A DNA stretch of 64,000 nucleotides. It comes from Planctomycetota bacterium. GTDB lineage: Bacteria > Planctomycetota > UBA8742 > UBA2392. Each line of letters opens with the position of its first letter. Positions within the stretch are counted from its first letter, which is position 1. The stretch lies in assembly GCA_019636215.1 (NCBI GenBank), contig JAHBXZ010000001.1, positions 195,694 to 259,693 of the forward strand. Reading direction: 5' to 3'. Below are positions 25,848 to 33,856 of the stretch, piece by piece. The notes beneath the pieces are model-generated. The model was given only the letters and a program-made list of their open reading frames with translations. It was not told the origin of the DNA and searched no databases. A program made the translations under genes and the position numbers.

Positions 25848-26882
25848 ATGCAGCGGATTGCGAAGCTAGGGGCGCTGGTCGCCCTGATGGCCATGTTCTG
25901 GCACCCCGCCGTCGCGCAGGATCCGCCGGCCAAGCCGCTTTCGGAAGACCCCAAGTACGCGCTGTTCAGCGTGGCCGGCCGCAGTTGGATGCTCAAGCGC
26001 GTGCCCTACCCGGGCAACGAAGGCGGCGACGTCGACACCACCTACCACAAGTATGAGGTGTTTGCCGTACACGCCGAGCACGCAGAGTTCGGGTTGTGCA
26101 GCCTGGCCCAGCCCAACCAGGAGTCCAGCAACGACATGCTGGTCGTCAACGTGAAGTTCAAGGCCGAGGACAACACATTTAAAGACCCGATCGGCTTCAC
26201 CAAGATGAAGCAGGAGAAGCTGAAAGTCCCGGCCGGCACGTTTGAGTGCATCAAATGGGTCAACAGCGAAAACGCCGCCATGTGGCGCAGTGTGGACTTC
26301 CCGGGACTGCTGGTGAAAAGCGACGACCGCTTCGGGATGCGCGAGCTGATCTCGTTTGACTTTGTGGATGGCGACCCGGTGGTCGCGGAGGGCAAAGCCA
26401 AGCCCAAGAAGGCCAAGCCCGCCAAGGTCGACGACGACGAGCGCCGCCTGTTCAAGAAGAAAGGCCGCAAGTGGCTGGTCAAAACCAGCACATTCACCGG
26501 CCCCACGGACAAGCGCAGCCGCCGCTTTGAAATGAAGCAGTACGAAGTGACTGCCTGCAATGACACCGAGGCCACCGTCGAGATCACACGACTGACCCTG
26601 ATGAAGGAAAAGATCAAGGGCGAGCCCGTCGAGAAGTGGGTCGTCACGTTTGCAAGCCTGGCCGACGCGTTGAAACCGCAGGAAGCAAGCCGCCAGGACC
26701 GTACCGAAAGGCGCAAGGTAACCGGTGGATTGTTCAAGACCACGGTCTTCACCTTCAACGACGCTGAGGGCCGCGAAGGGTCTGCCTGGTATGCCAGCGA
26801 GTGGCCCGGGCTGTGCGTGCGGCGCCAGGTTAAGGGCAAGGACTACGAACAACTGAGTGAGCTCATTGAGTTCAACGAGTAA
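25848..26882 (+). CDS. Secreted protein with two tandem GRxW...PGL domains, ending EFNE
   Basis: 344-residue exported protein (signal peptide MQRIAKLGALVALMAMFWHPAVAQ). It contains two related domains of about 140 residues joined by a Lys-rich linker (KPKKAKPAKV). Each opens with GR-x-W-x-x-K, has a central beta region with GxFxC or an equivalent, then a WxSxxxPGLxV motif and an L-x-x-F ending; the protein stops at LSELIEFNE. The next gene ends with a third copy. I do not recognise a named family. The domain looks like a beta-rich lipocalin- or DUF-type periplasmic fold. It lies 17 bases upstream of the EF-hand gene and is surely co-transcribed with it. Confidence 0.75.
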   Translation: MQRIAKLGALVALMAMFWHPAVAQDPPAKPLSEDPKYALFSVAGRSWMLKRVPYPGNEGGDVDTTYHKYEVFAVHAEHAEFGLCSLAQPNQESSNDMLVVNVKFKAEDNTFKDPIGFTKMKQEKLKVPAGTFECIKWVNSENAAMWRSVDFPGLLVKSDDRFGMRELISFDFVDGDPVVAEGKAKPKKAKPAKVDDDERRLFKKKGRKWLVKTSTFTGPTDKRSRRFEMKQYEVTACNDTEATVEITRLTLMKEKIKGEPVEKWVVTFASLADALKPQEASRQDRTERRKVTGGLFKTTVFTFNDAEGREGSAWYASEWPGLCVRRQVKGKDYEQLSELIEFNE

Positions 26883-26899
26883 CGCAGCCAAGGACGCCG

Positions 26900-28054
26900 A
26901 TGAACTGGAACCTGCTGTTGCTGATTTTCCTGCTGGCACTGGGCTGTGGCGCGGTTGCCGCACAGGACACGCCCGACCAGGAGCTGCAGGACGCCTTTGA
27001 GGACCTGGAAGACGAGATCACCGAGTTCTTCCTGGCCTATGACAGCAACAGCAACGGCAAGGTCACCATCAGCGAACTGCGCAAGGCCACGGCGTCGTTG
27101 CTGGAGACCACACCCGACGACCCTTCCGTCACGATTTACCTGGGCCAGGCGATGTGCCTGCTGGTGGCCGCCGACACCGACGATGACGGCGGCTGCAGCA
27201 AGGCCGAGTTCCGCGCCCTGCGCCGTGCCCAGATCAAGGACCCTGCCTACAAGCCTGCCTTGAGCAAGGCCGACGTCGCGCTGCTGCGCAAGGAGCAGTA
27301 CGGGCCGGTGTACAAGCTGTTCATGGACATGGCCGACACCAACAGCGACGGAAAGCTGTCCCGCGATGAGTACAAGGCGCAGGTTGGGGACACCACCGAT
27401 TTTGACAAGTGCGACACCAACAAGGACGGCATGATTGACCGGGCCGAGATGGAGGCCGACTGGCTGAAGGAGCTGGGCAAGTCATTTGAGTTGCCCAAAG
27501 AGGAACCCGCGCAAAAGGAGCCTTCCGACCCCCAGGAGCAACCCGAACCCAAGAAGCCGTCCGTGACGGAAGAAAAGCCGCCGGCCTTGGAGAAACCCCC
27601 GGTGACGGAAGACAAGCCGCCCGTGCCGGCGGCACTGCCCGACAGCGTGTTCAACAAAGCTGGGCGCAACTGGACGACGAAGCAGTCCAGCAAGCTTGGG
27701 ACGATGGAAAACACCAGCTACGTGAAGACCGAAGTGATCTCAGTGAAAGACGGTGAAGCCACCATTCGCACCCAGGTACTGAACAAGGACAAGCAGCCGC
27801 TGCTGAACCAGCCGGCGCGCGAGACCACGCGCGCCCTGAAAGAGGAAGCTGTCGAGGAAGCCACCGTGGACCTTGGCAAGGAAACCATCACCGCCGCAGG
27901 CCGCGACTTTGAGTGCAAGGTCAGCGAGGTCCCGCGCGGGCAGGGCACCATCAAGACCTGGAAGTCGATCAAGTATCCCGGCCTGGTCGTCAAGTCGGTG
28001 ACCAAGAGTGGATCGGTCGAGACCAGCTCCGTGCTGGACGAGTTCAACGAGTAG
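26900..28054 (+). CDS. Secreted EF-hand protein with C-terminal GRxW...EFNE domain
   Basis: 384-residue exported protein. After the signal peptide (residues 1-21) there are four canonical EF-hand loops: DSNSNGKVTISE (48-59), DTDDDGGCSKAE (92-103), DTNSDGKLSRDE (146-157) and DTNKDGMIDRAE (172-183), so it should bind calcium. A Pro/Glu/Lys-rich linker (about 195-250) with repeated VTE(D/E)KPP units leads to a domain (about 253-384) related to the two domains of the preceding gene, ending LDEFNE. Regulation of the C-terminal domain by calcium is plausible but inferred. AAGGA precedes the ATG. Confidence 0.82.
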   Translation: MNWNLLLLIFLLALGCGAVAAQDTPDQELQDAFEDLEDEITEFFLAYDSNSNGKVTISELRKATASLLETTPDDPSVTIYLGQAMCLLVAADTDDDGGCSKAEFRALRRAQIKDPAYKPALSKADVALLRKEQYGPVYKLFMDMADTNSDGKLSRDEYKAQVGDTTDFDKCDTNKDGMIDRAEMEADWLKELGKSFELPKEEPAQKEPSDPQEQPEPKKPSVTEEKPPALEKPPVTEDKPPVPAALPDSVFNKAGRNWTTKQSSKLGTMENTSYVKTEVISVKDGEATIRTQVLNKDKQPLLNQPARETTRALKEEAVEEATVDLGKETITAAGRDFECKVSEVPRGQGTIKTWKSIKYPGLVVKSVTKSGSVETSSVLDEFNE

Positions 28055-28063
28055 CCCAGCCAT

Positions 28064-28197
28064 GCAGAAATCCGCTTGCGGCCTCCACGCGCGGCTGCGG
28101 TGTTTCTGCGTCCGGTAATGCGGGCATCCGCATTTTCTCCAAAGTCGTCAGGCGGCTGCTGCCGAATCACGATGCGATGGCGGTGTCTTCACACCGC
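28064..28197 (+). other. Run of three hairpins between the EF-hand and LysM genes
   Basis: The 190-base gap holds a long-range stem GCAGAAA/TTTCTGC (28064-28070 with 28103-28109), a perfect AATGCGG-GCAT-CCGCATT hairpin (28117-28134), and GCGGTGT-CTTC-ACACCGC (28180-28197). The second looks like a terminator. The third sits in the probable leader of the LysM gene, 47 bases before its ATG. Confidence 0.4.
28117..28138 (+). terminator. Terminator candidate after the EF-hand gene
   Basis: Perfect 7-bp stem 28117-28123/28128-28134 with GCAT loop, followed by TTCTCC. Confidence 0.5.
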
Positions 28198-28244
28198 ATC
28201 GACATGGACGAAAGGCCTGCCCGTGCAGGCGTAAGGAGAGCCAC

Positions 28245-28991
28245 ATGACCCGAAGCCGCATTTCCATGATTGTCGCGGCCGGCGCCCTGGTGCTGGTGGG
28301 GCTGCTTGCCGCAGCCTTGTTCAGCCCCTCGGGCGAGCAGCCGTCGGACGAGCCCGCCAGCAAGAAGGATGACGTAGCCAAGGTCGAGCCAACCAAGGCC
28401 ACCCAGAGCGTGCTGGGTAACCCTGTGGTCGCCCCGGCACCTGTTGTGCCCACCCCGGTGGTCGCACCTGCGCCGGTGCCCGCACCAGCCCCTGCACCTG
28501 CGGCAAAGGAAGCACCCAAGGTGATCGACTACACGATCAAGCCCGGGGACATGATCAGCAAGATCGCCAGCAAGCACGGTGTTAAGAAGGAAGACATTTA
28601 CGCCTTGAACCCCGGCCTTGACGACAAGACCGCAGCCAAGATCCGGGTCGGCGAAGTCATCAAGGTTCCTACCGGCCCGGGTGCCGTGCTGGAAACCCCC
28701 AAGGCCGAGCCGGCCAAGTCGGGCGGCTATTTCGCCCAGCGCACCATCACCGCCCAGCCCGGCGACACGGCCTTTCAGCTGGCCGTGGAGCATTACGGCA
28801 GCATCAGCATGTACGACCGCATCATCAAGGCCAACCCCGGCCTGCCCTGGAAGGACCGCCTGATGGGCGGCGAACAGGTGGTTCTGCCGGAATGGGGCAC
28901 CGCCCCGGCCGGCAACAAGGTTGAGGAACCCAAGAAGGAAGCCGCCAAGCCGACAGTGGCGCGGGACAGCCTGATCCCCGCACGGCGCTAA
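28245..28991 (+). CDS. LysM-domain membrane-anchored protein
   Basis: 248-residue protein with one N-terminal TM helix or uncleaved signal (about residues 7-27), an Ala/Pro/Val-rich linker (about 55-90) and two LysM-like domains. The first (about 95-140) reads IDYTIKPGDMISKIASKHGV and ends VGEVIKVP; the second (about 160-220) reads TITAQPGDTAFQLAVEHYG and ends GGEQVVLPE. LysM modules bind peptidoglycan GlcNAc, so the protein probably tethers the inner membrane to the cell wall. TAAGGAGAG gives a strong ribosome-binding site. There is no catalytic peptidase or amidase domain. Confidence 0.85.
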   Translation: MTRSRISMIVAAGALVLVGLLAAALFSPSGEQPSDEPASKKDDVAKVEPTKATQSVLGNPVVAPAPVVPTPVVAPAPVPAPAPAPAAKEAPKVIDYTIKPGDMISKIASKHGVKKEDIYALNPGLDDKTAAKIRVGEVIKVPTGPGAVLETPKAEPAKSGGYFAQRTITAQPGDTAFQLAVEHYGSISMYDRIIKANPGLPWKDRLMGGEQVVLPEWGTAPAGNKVEEPKKEAAKPTVARDSLIPARR

Positions 28992-29007
28992 ACAACAGCG
29001 GCAAACA

Positions 29008-29035
29008 AAGCGGGCCGGCGCAAGCCGGCCCGCTT
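29008..29035. terminator. Bidirectional terminator with GCAA tetraloop
   Basis: Perfect 12-bp stem (29008-29019 with 29024-29035) closed by GCAA, between the convergent LysM and response-regulator genes. Confidence 0.75.
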
Positions 29036-29040
29036 GTCAT

Positions 29041-29511
29041 TCAGGCCGATGGCGGCGCGGGCGGTACCTTCACAAAGTGCGCCCAGAACATGGCCAGGGC
29101 GTTGAAAAGCTGGACAAACTTCTCGTACTCGGCGGGCTTGGGCACAAAGGCGTTGGCCCCGCTGGCGTAGCACTCCATGGCGTCGCTGTCGCTGTGGCTG
29201 GTGGTCAACACCGTGACAGGAATCGTGGCCAGCGACGGATCTGCCTTCAGGTGCTTCAGCACCTCAAATCCGTCCATGCGTGGCATGTTCAGGTCCAGCA
29301 GGATGATGTCCGGCCTGGGGCTGGCGGTTTCGTCGGCCCATGGGCCTTCGCGCCGCAGATAGCGCAGGGCATCGGCCCCGTCGTCGACAACCAGCAGCCG
29401 CGCCGACACACTGGAATCTTCCAGCGCACGCCGGGTCAGGGCCTGCTGGGCGGGGCTGTCCTCGACCAGCAGGATGGTGTAGGGCCGGGTCTCCGGCATC
29501 GCGGTGGTCAA
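29041..29511 (-). CDS. Single-domain response regulator (Rcp1/CheY-like)
   Basis: 156-residue receiver domain with no output domain. The acidic pair is in ILLVEDSPAQ, the phospho-acceptor Asp in ILLDLNMPRMDG, the Thr/Ser in VLTTSHSD and the Lys in FVPKPAEYEKF. The extended alpha4-beta5 region is typical of Rcp1-like regulators that pair with phytochrome-type kinases. The ATG at 29511 overlaps the stop of the histidine kinase by four bases (ATGA), so the pair is a translationally coupled two-component system; a phosphorelay or protein-protein output is expected. Confidence 0.88.
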   Translation of the reverse strand: MTTAMPETRPYTILLVEDSPAQQALTRRALEDSSVSARLLVVDDGADALRYLRREGPWADETASPRPDIILLDLNMPRMDGFEVLKHLKADPSLATIPVTVLTTSHSDSDAMECYASGANAFVPKPAEYEKFVQLFNALAMFWAHFVKVPPAPPSA

Positions 29512-31277
29512 ACGGCGCTCCTGTCGGGCACGGCTTGAGATCCGGCGGCGGGCAGTCGAATCAGAAATCGGGTGCCTTGGCCCGGCGCCGACGCCACGGC
29601 AATCGTGCCCCCGTGGCGATCTACTATCTTACGGCACACGGACAGCCCGATGCCAGAACCTTCGTACTTCGACACGCTGTGCAGGCGTTTGAAGGGCTTA
29701 AAGATCTGATCCAGATACTCGCCTTCGATACCAATGCCATTGTCCTGCACGGTGATGTGTACCCACGGGCCTTCGGTTTCGGCCTCGACCTTGACATGCG
29801 GCTTGCCGCCCGGCGGCTGGAACTTCAGGCCGTTGCTGACCAGGTTCTGGAACAGCCGTCCAAGCTGCACGTCGTCGCCCAGCACCGGGGGCAGGCCGTC
29901 GGCCTCGATGACGCCACCGGTGCTGTCAATCTGTGCGCGCAGGTCGGCCTGAACCCGGGCAAGAATGTGGTCAAGCTTGACGATATCGCGCCGCAGGTCG
30001 CGGTGGCCAAGGCGTGAGTACTCCAGCAGGTCGCGAATCAGCCGCTGCATGCGCAAAGAGGCATCCAGGATTGCCTTCATGTCTTCTTCGGCGCGCGGTG
30101 CCACGGCCGGCCCGATGTCCTGCTTCAGCAGGCCGCAGTACGTGGAGATCGTGCGCAGGGGTTCCTGCAGATCGTGGCTGGCGACATAGTTGAACTCATC
30201 AAGCTCGGCAATGGCGGCTTCCAGGCGCTTGTTCTGTTCTGCCAGTTGCCGCGACTGCAATGCCAGTGCCTGTTCTGCCTCCAGCCGGTCAGTGATGTCG
30301 CGGATGAAGCAGCTTACCCGGGTCACGCCTGCCACTTCATAGACGCTGATGGTCAAGGACACCGGCAGCTTGTGCCCGTCGCGGTGGCGCGCGTAGTGCC
30401 GGGGCTCCAGCGGCCCGGTCCGGCGTTTGCGGGCATGCGCCGCCAGGATCTGCAGGCGGTCTCCCTCTTTGCCCTCAAACAGGTCGGGCAGGATCAACTG
30501 CACACTGTTGCCCACCAGTTCCGTGAACCCCCAGCCGAACAGCCTGGTTGCGGCCGGGTTGGATGCCTGGATGACACCGCCGTGGGCCACAATGATGATC
30601 GCGTCGGCGGCTCCATCCAGGATCGCGCGGGTGCGCAGCTCGGTTGCGGCCAGGTCCAGTTGCGCGCGCTTGAAATCTGTGATCTCGGTGGCGTAGAGAA
30701 TGCCAAGCTCGGGTGTATTGACGGCGCGCAGGTGAACCACGTACCAGTTTTCACCGATCGGAAGCTCGAGTGCAGGCAGTCTTCCCACGCGAAAGCAGCG
30801 GTCAAGGTCGTCTTCACTCACACCGGGCAGGATCTCGCGCACGTTGCCGCGGTCCAGGCGCTCTGCCCCAAGGGCCAGCATGGCGGCCTCATTGAAGCGG
30901 GTAATCTTGCCCTGGCGGTTGAAGTGAATGATCGGGCCGGGGCTCAACTGCGGGCTCAGGGCTTCTTCGCGCGCCACGGCCTCGGCGGCCTGGCGCAGGG
31001 CAATCTGTTCTTTCAGGCGTACACCGGTGTTGCGGGTTTCGTCAGCGCGCCGCTTTACGTCGGCCTCAATCGCTGCCAGACGGCGGTTGACCAGCAGGAA
31101 CACCAGCAGAACCAGGCTGACAAACCCCAGCACCGCCGCCCAGGTGGACCAGCCGGCAAGCCCCGGCGCCGCCGCCGACACGCCGGCAGTCACCGTGAAC
31201 GCAAGCGCCGACCCCAGGCTGAACGCGGTCAGCCAGCGAACCCGGGAACGCATTGTGCCGGCCCGCGGAGTATCCAT
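29508..31277 (-). CDS. Membrane PAS-domain sensor histidine kinase
   Basis: 589-residue kinase. Two TM helices (about residues 14-35 and 41-64) bracket a very short periplasmic loop, so the signal is likely cytoplasmic or membrane-borne. A coiled-coil linker leads to two PAS domains (about 100-215 and 225-345; the second contains ILDGAADAIIIV and NPAATRLFGW). The HisKA H-box is YVASHDLQEPLRTIS, followed by HATPase motifs FQNLVSNGLKF, DNGIGIEGEYLDQIFKPFKR and GSGIGLSVCRKIVDRHGG. The H-box type is that of phytochrome-like kinases, but no GAF/PHY chromophore domain is present. The start is the ATG at 31277. Confidence 0.87.
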   Translation of the reverse strand: MDTPRAGTMRSRVRWLTAFSLGSALAFTVTAGVSAAAPGLAGWSTWAAVLGFVSLVLLVFLLVNRRLAAIEADVKRRADETRNTGVRLKEQIALRQAAEAVAREEALSPQLSPGPIIHFNRQGKITRFNEAAMLALGAERLDRGNVREILPGVSEDDLDRCFRVGRLPALELPIGENWYVVHLRAVNTPELGILYATEITDFKRAQLDLAATELRTRAILDGAADAIIIVAHGGVIQASNPAATRLFGWGFTELVGNSVQLILPDLFEGKEGDRLQILAAHARKRRTGPLEPRHYARHRDGHKLPVSLTISVYEVAGVTRVSCFIRDITDRLEAEQALALQSRQLAEQNKRLEAAIAELDEFNYVASHDLQEPLRTISTYCGLLKQDIGPAVAPRAEEDMKAILDASLRMQRLIRDLLEYSRLGHRDLRRDIVKLDHILARVQADLRAQIDSTGGVIEADGLPPVLGDDVQLGRLFQNLVSNGLKFQPPGGKPHVKVEAETEGPWVHITVQDNGIGIEGEYLDQIFKPFKRLHSVSKYEGSGIGLSVCRKIVDRHGGTIAVASAPGQGTRFLIRLPAAGSQAVPDRSAV

Positions 31278-31387
31278 GACGGCAGTTTGGCGGGTGATGT
31301 GCCGTGCGGGAAGGGTCTGCCTGCAACAGCGCGTTGCGCGCGCGGCAACCCGCGCAATACTGTGCCGGCGCACCCGCGAAAGAACCC

Positions 31388-31978
31388 ATGCCACGAGTCC
31401 TGATGTTCCATAAGCCGCGTGGCCTTCTGGTGACCCTGCGCGACGAGCGCGGCCGGCGCACCGTGTACGACGCGCTGCCCGGGTGGGTGCGGCAGCAGGG
31501 GTTTCGCGCCGTCGGCAGACTGGACCAGGACAGTCGCGGCCTCTTGCTGTTCACCGACGACGGCCACCTGTCTGAACAATTGCTGCGGCCGGGCCGGCAC
31601 AGCAAGACCTATGAAGTATGGGTGCGAGGCCGCGTGACCGACGACCACTGCCGGCAATTGCTGGCCGGGGTGATCAGCGCGCAGGGGCGCATGCAGGCCG
31701 CGGCCGTGGTGCGCAAGGGTGGGGCAGGGCCCAAGTCGCGCCTGGAAATCACCCTGCGAGAGGGTCGCAACCGCCAGCTTCGGCGCATGCTGGGTGCGCT
31801 GCGCGACCCGCAGCGCGCAACGCCCCTGAAGGTGCTGGAACTCAAGCGCGTGGAGTTTGCCGGCCTGAAGCTGGATGTCGCCAGCGGCCAATGGCGCGAG
31901 CTTACCCAGCAGGAAGTTTCGGCGTTAATGACACCGGGAACGCACGAGGCGTTCCCGGCTGACAGTGACGAGGAGTGA
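31388..31978 (+). CDS. RluE-like 23S rRNA pseudouridine synthase
   Basis: 196-residue RsuA-family pseudouridine synthase. The catalytic Asp is in VGRLDQDSRGLLLFTDDG, and the family end motif EGRNRQLRRML is present. There is no S4 domain, as in RluE and unlike RsuA/RluB/RluF, so a 23S rRNA target is the better guess. The N-terminus MPRVLMFHKPRGLLV fits the fold and fixes the ATG at 31388; the upstream extension lies opposite the kinase gene. It is divergent from the kinase, with about 110 bases between the starts. Confidence 0.87.
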   Translation: MPRVLMFHKPRGLLVTLRDERGRRTVYDALPGWVRQQGFRAVGRLDQDSRGLLLFTDDGHLSEQLLRPGRHSKTYEVWVRGRVTDDHCRQLLAGVISAQGRMQAAAVVRKGGAGPKSRLEITLREGRNRQLRRMLGALRDPQRATPLKVLELKRVEFAGLKLDVASGQWRELTQQEVSALMTPGTHEAFPADSDEE

Positions 31979-32059
31979 TGGTTAGAGCACTTTCAACGTT
32001 TGTCTGCAGGCTTCCGCTTGCGGCGGCCTTCGCATGGCCTCGTCGCGCTTCCTCGTCCT

Positions 32060-32084
32060 CTTGAAAACGCGGTGCGTTTTCAAG
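32060..32084. terminator. Perfect AT-centred hairpin in the gap before the DUF481 gene
   Basis: CTTGAAAACGC (32060-32070), GGT loop, GCGTTTTCAAG (32074-32084): 11 perfect pairs. It lies between two convergent genes (ends at 31978 and 32184) and may stop transcription from both sides. The rest of this 205-base gap holds smaller G+C-rich stems and no gene. Confidence 0.45.
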
Positions 32085-32183
32085 CCGTTGCGCCGCAACC
32101 CTTCAGCCACGCCTGCATCCGCGCTCCTTGCCCTGCTCGACCGGCGCAGCGCGGAATCTCTGCATTCAAACGCCGAAAGAGCT

Positions 32184-33245
32184 CTAGACCCAGCGGCCTG
32201 ACCAGGTAAGGCCCAGGGTGAAGGTCAGGCTGTAGTCATGGCGGAAGAAGCCCGGCACCGGCATGTTGTCCCAGCTGTGACGGACCAGCAGCCCGGCGTT
32301 GGCCCAGCTTGCCAGCTTGGCCTCGGCCAGCAGCGAGTTGTTGACCACCAGGTTCTTGGTTTCATCGAAATCAAACAGGAACTCGGACTTGAAGTTCACG
32401 TGGTACATGGCGTTGGCGGAAATCCAGTCGATTTCGCCGCGGGCGCGCGCCCCCCAATAGCTGCGGTTGTCGGCGCCGAACATCAGGTCTTCGTAGGTGT
32501 ACGTAACGTGCGCGCCGATATGCGCGCTCAGGCGGTCTTCGCGTACCAGGTAATAGCCCGGGCCCAATCCAGTGGTGCTGCGCCAATGGTAGCCCGCCAG
32601 TTCGTTGAAGGTGACGTCCTCGGTCAGGTCGATCGTCAGGCGGAACGAGAAGATGTAACGGTAATAGTACCCAGCCGCATACTCGCGCTGGCGCACCTGC
32701 TGTTCCTTCACGTTGCGGTCCTGCAGGTAGTGGCCCTCTGCATAGATGCCCTGCGAGTTGGATTTGCCCTCGCGCTTGAGGTCGCCGCGAAAGCCCATCG
32801 AATAGGTTTTGGTGTTGCCCTCGGTCCAGCCGAAAGACCCGATCAGGCTGGCGCTCCAGGCGGCGCGGGTGTCCGGCACGGTTTCGTTGATGCCCTTGAG
32901 GCGCTCCAGCGGTGTGGCCTCGTCGCCGCCTTCTTTGCCGCGCACGTACAGGATGCCCTTGTCGGTGAAGATGGTGGCGTCTTCCTGCACCTGCACGTCA
33001 TCGCCGCGGCGGATCTTGACCTTGGCTTCTTTCTCAAGGTTCAGTGCCGCCACTTTGTCTACCGGGATTCTCAGTGCGCCGGCCGACGAATCCGTGAAGT
33101 GAATGTTGCCGCCTTCCAGTTTGTCGAAGGTGCCCACCAGGCGCGTGCCATCCTTGGTGATCAGCTCGTCCACGGCCATGCAGGATGCCGCGAACAGGGC
33201 CGAGGCGGCCACCAGCACGCAAAGCCACAGGTTCAAAAATTGCAT
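32184..33245 (-). CDS. Outer-membrane beta-barrel protein, DUF481/YdiY-like
   Basis: 353-residue exported protein. The signal peptide (residues 1-24) is followed by a small beta domain (KDGTRLVGTFDKLEGGNIHF, about 28-80) common in front of DUF481 proteins. The barrel (about 125-353) has alternating strands such as YAAGYYYRYIFSFRLTIDLT and closes with the aromatic end TLGLTWSGRWV, a typical outer-membrane insertion signal. DUF481 proteins include the salt-induced YdiY; the cargo is unknown. AAGGGAGT precedes the ATG at 33245. The frame continues upstream to 33473 but lacks a start site there. Confidence 0.82.
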   Translation of the reverse strand: MQFLNLWLCVLVAASALFAASCMAVDELITKDGTRLVGTFDKLEGGNIHFTDSSAGALRIPVDKVAALNLEKEAKVKIRRGDDVQVQEDATIFTDKGILYVRGKEGGDEATPLERLKGINETVPDTRAAWSASLIGSFGWTEGNTKTYSMGFRGDLKREGKSNSQGIYAEGHYLQDRNVKEQQVRQREYAAGYYYRYIFSFRLTIDLTEDVTFNELAGYHWRSTTGLGPGYYLVREDRLSAHIGAHVTYTYEDLMFGADNRSYWGARARGEIDWISANAMYHVNFKSEFLFDFDETKNLVVNNSLLAEAKLASWANAGLLVRHSWDNMPVPGFFRHDYSLTFTLGLTWSGRWV

Positions 33246-33325
33246 AACGTTGAACTCCCTTTGGATGGTCACCCCGCCGGCGCGCGATAGTAATTGCACG
33301 CGGTCGTTGCGCAATGACACGAGAC

Positions 33326-33856
33326 CTAACCGCCGTTGGCAGCCGGGGCTTCGTTGGCAGCCGGGGCTTCGTTGGCAGGCGGGGCGTCCTGCTGGGCCCG
33401 CAGTAGCCGGTATTCTTCGGCGGCCGTGAAGTTGAACCGCCACATGCCGTCGCTTTCTTTCACCCACGCGCACCAGCGCTTGATTGGCGTGCCCTTGGGC
33501 TTGCCATCGCTGTCCAGCGTGGTGTAGGTGACTTCAGCGACCACAATGCCCTGCTTGACTTCAAAGGCCTGCCCGACTTCCACCTTGAAACTGACTTTGT
33601 CGACGGCCGCCTTGCGCTTGTTTTCGCGCAGGTTGCCCATCAGGTATTCGCGGTTTTCCGGTGCAAACACCTGTTCGGCAACCGCTTCGTCCAGATTCAT
33701 GATGGCGTACTGGTAGGCCGCAATGGCCCCTTCGGCGCTGTCCAATTCGGCCTTCACTTCATTGGCCTTGTTGGAGCCTCCGCCGCAGGCAGCCAGCAGC
33801 AGGCACAGGGCCGCAAAGCAGGAACCCCTCAGCCAGCCTGTCAGCGTTGCCTTCAT
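33326..33856 (-). CDS. Lipoprotein of unknown function
   Basis: 176-residue lipoprotein: signal sequence with lipobox LLAAC (Cys at residue 24). The mature part has a helix (AEGAIAAYQYAIMNLDEAV) and a beta domain ending in WCAWVKESDGMWRFNFT, resembling NTF2-like or DUF4878-type small domains. The C-terminus is a short Pro/Ala/Asn repeat encoded by the tandem DNA repeat at 33336-33389. Its ATG begins directly after the stop of rimK-like gene 33857, with no gap, so the two are one operon. Confidence 0.75.
   Translation of the reverse strand: MKATLTGWLRGSCFAALCLLLAACGGGSNKANEVKAELDSAEGAIAAYQYAIMNLDEAVAEQVFAPENREYLMGNLRENKRKAAVDKVSFKVEVGQAFEVKQGIVVAEVTYTTLDSDGKPKGTPIKRWCAWVKESDGMWRFNFTAAEEYRLLRAQQDAPPANEAPAANEAPAANGG
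33336..33389 (-). repeat. 18-bp tandem repeat within the lipoprotein gene
   Basis: Two perfect 18-base copies (33336-33353, 33354-33371) and a third diverged one (33372-33389) encode a repeated PAANEA unit at the protein C-terminus. Copy number is likely variable. Confidence 0.7.
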
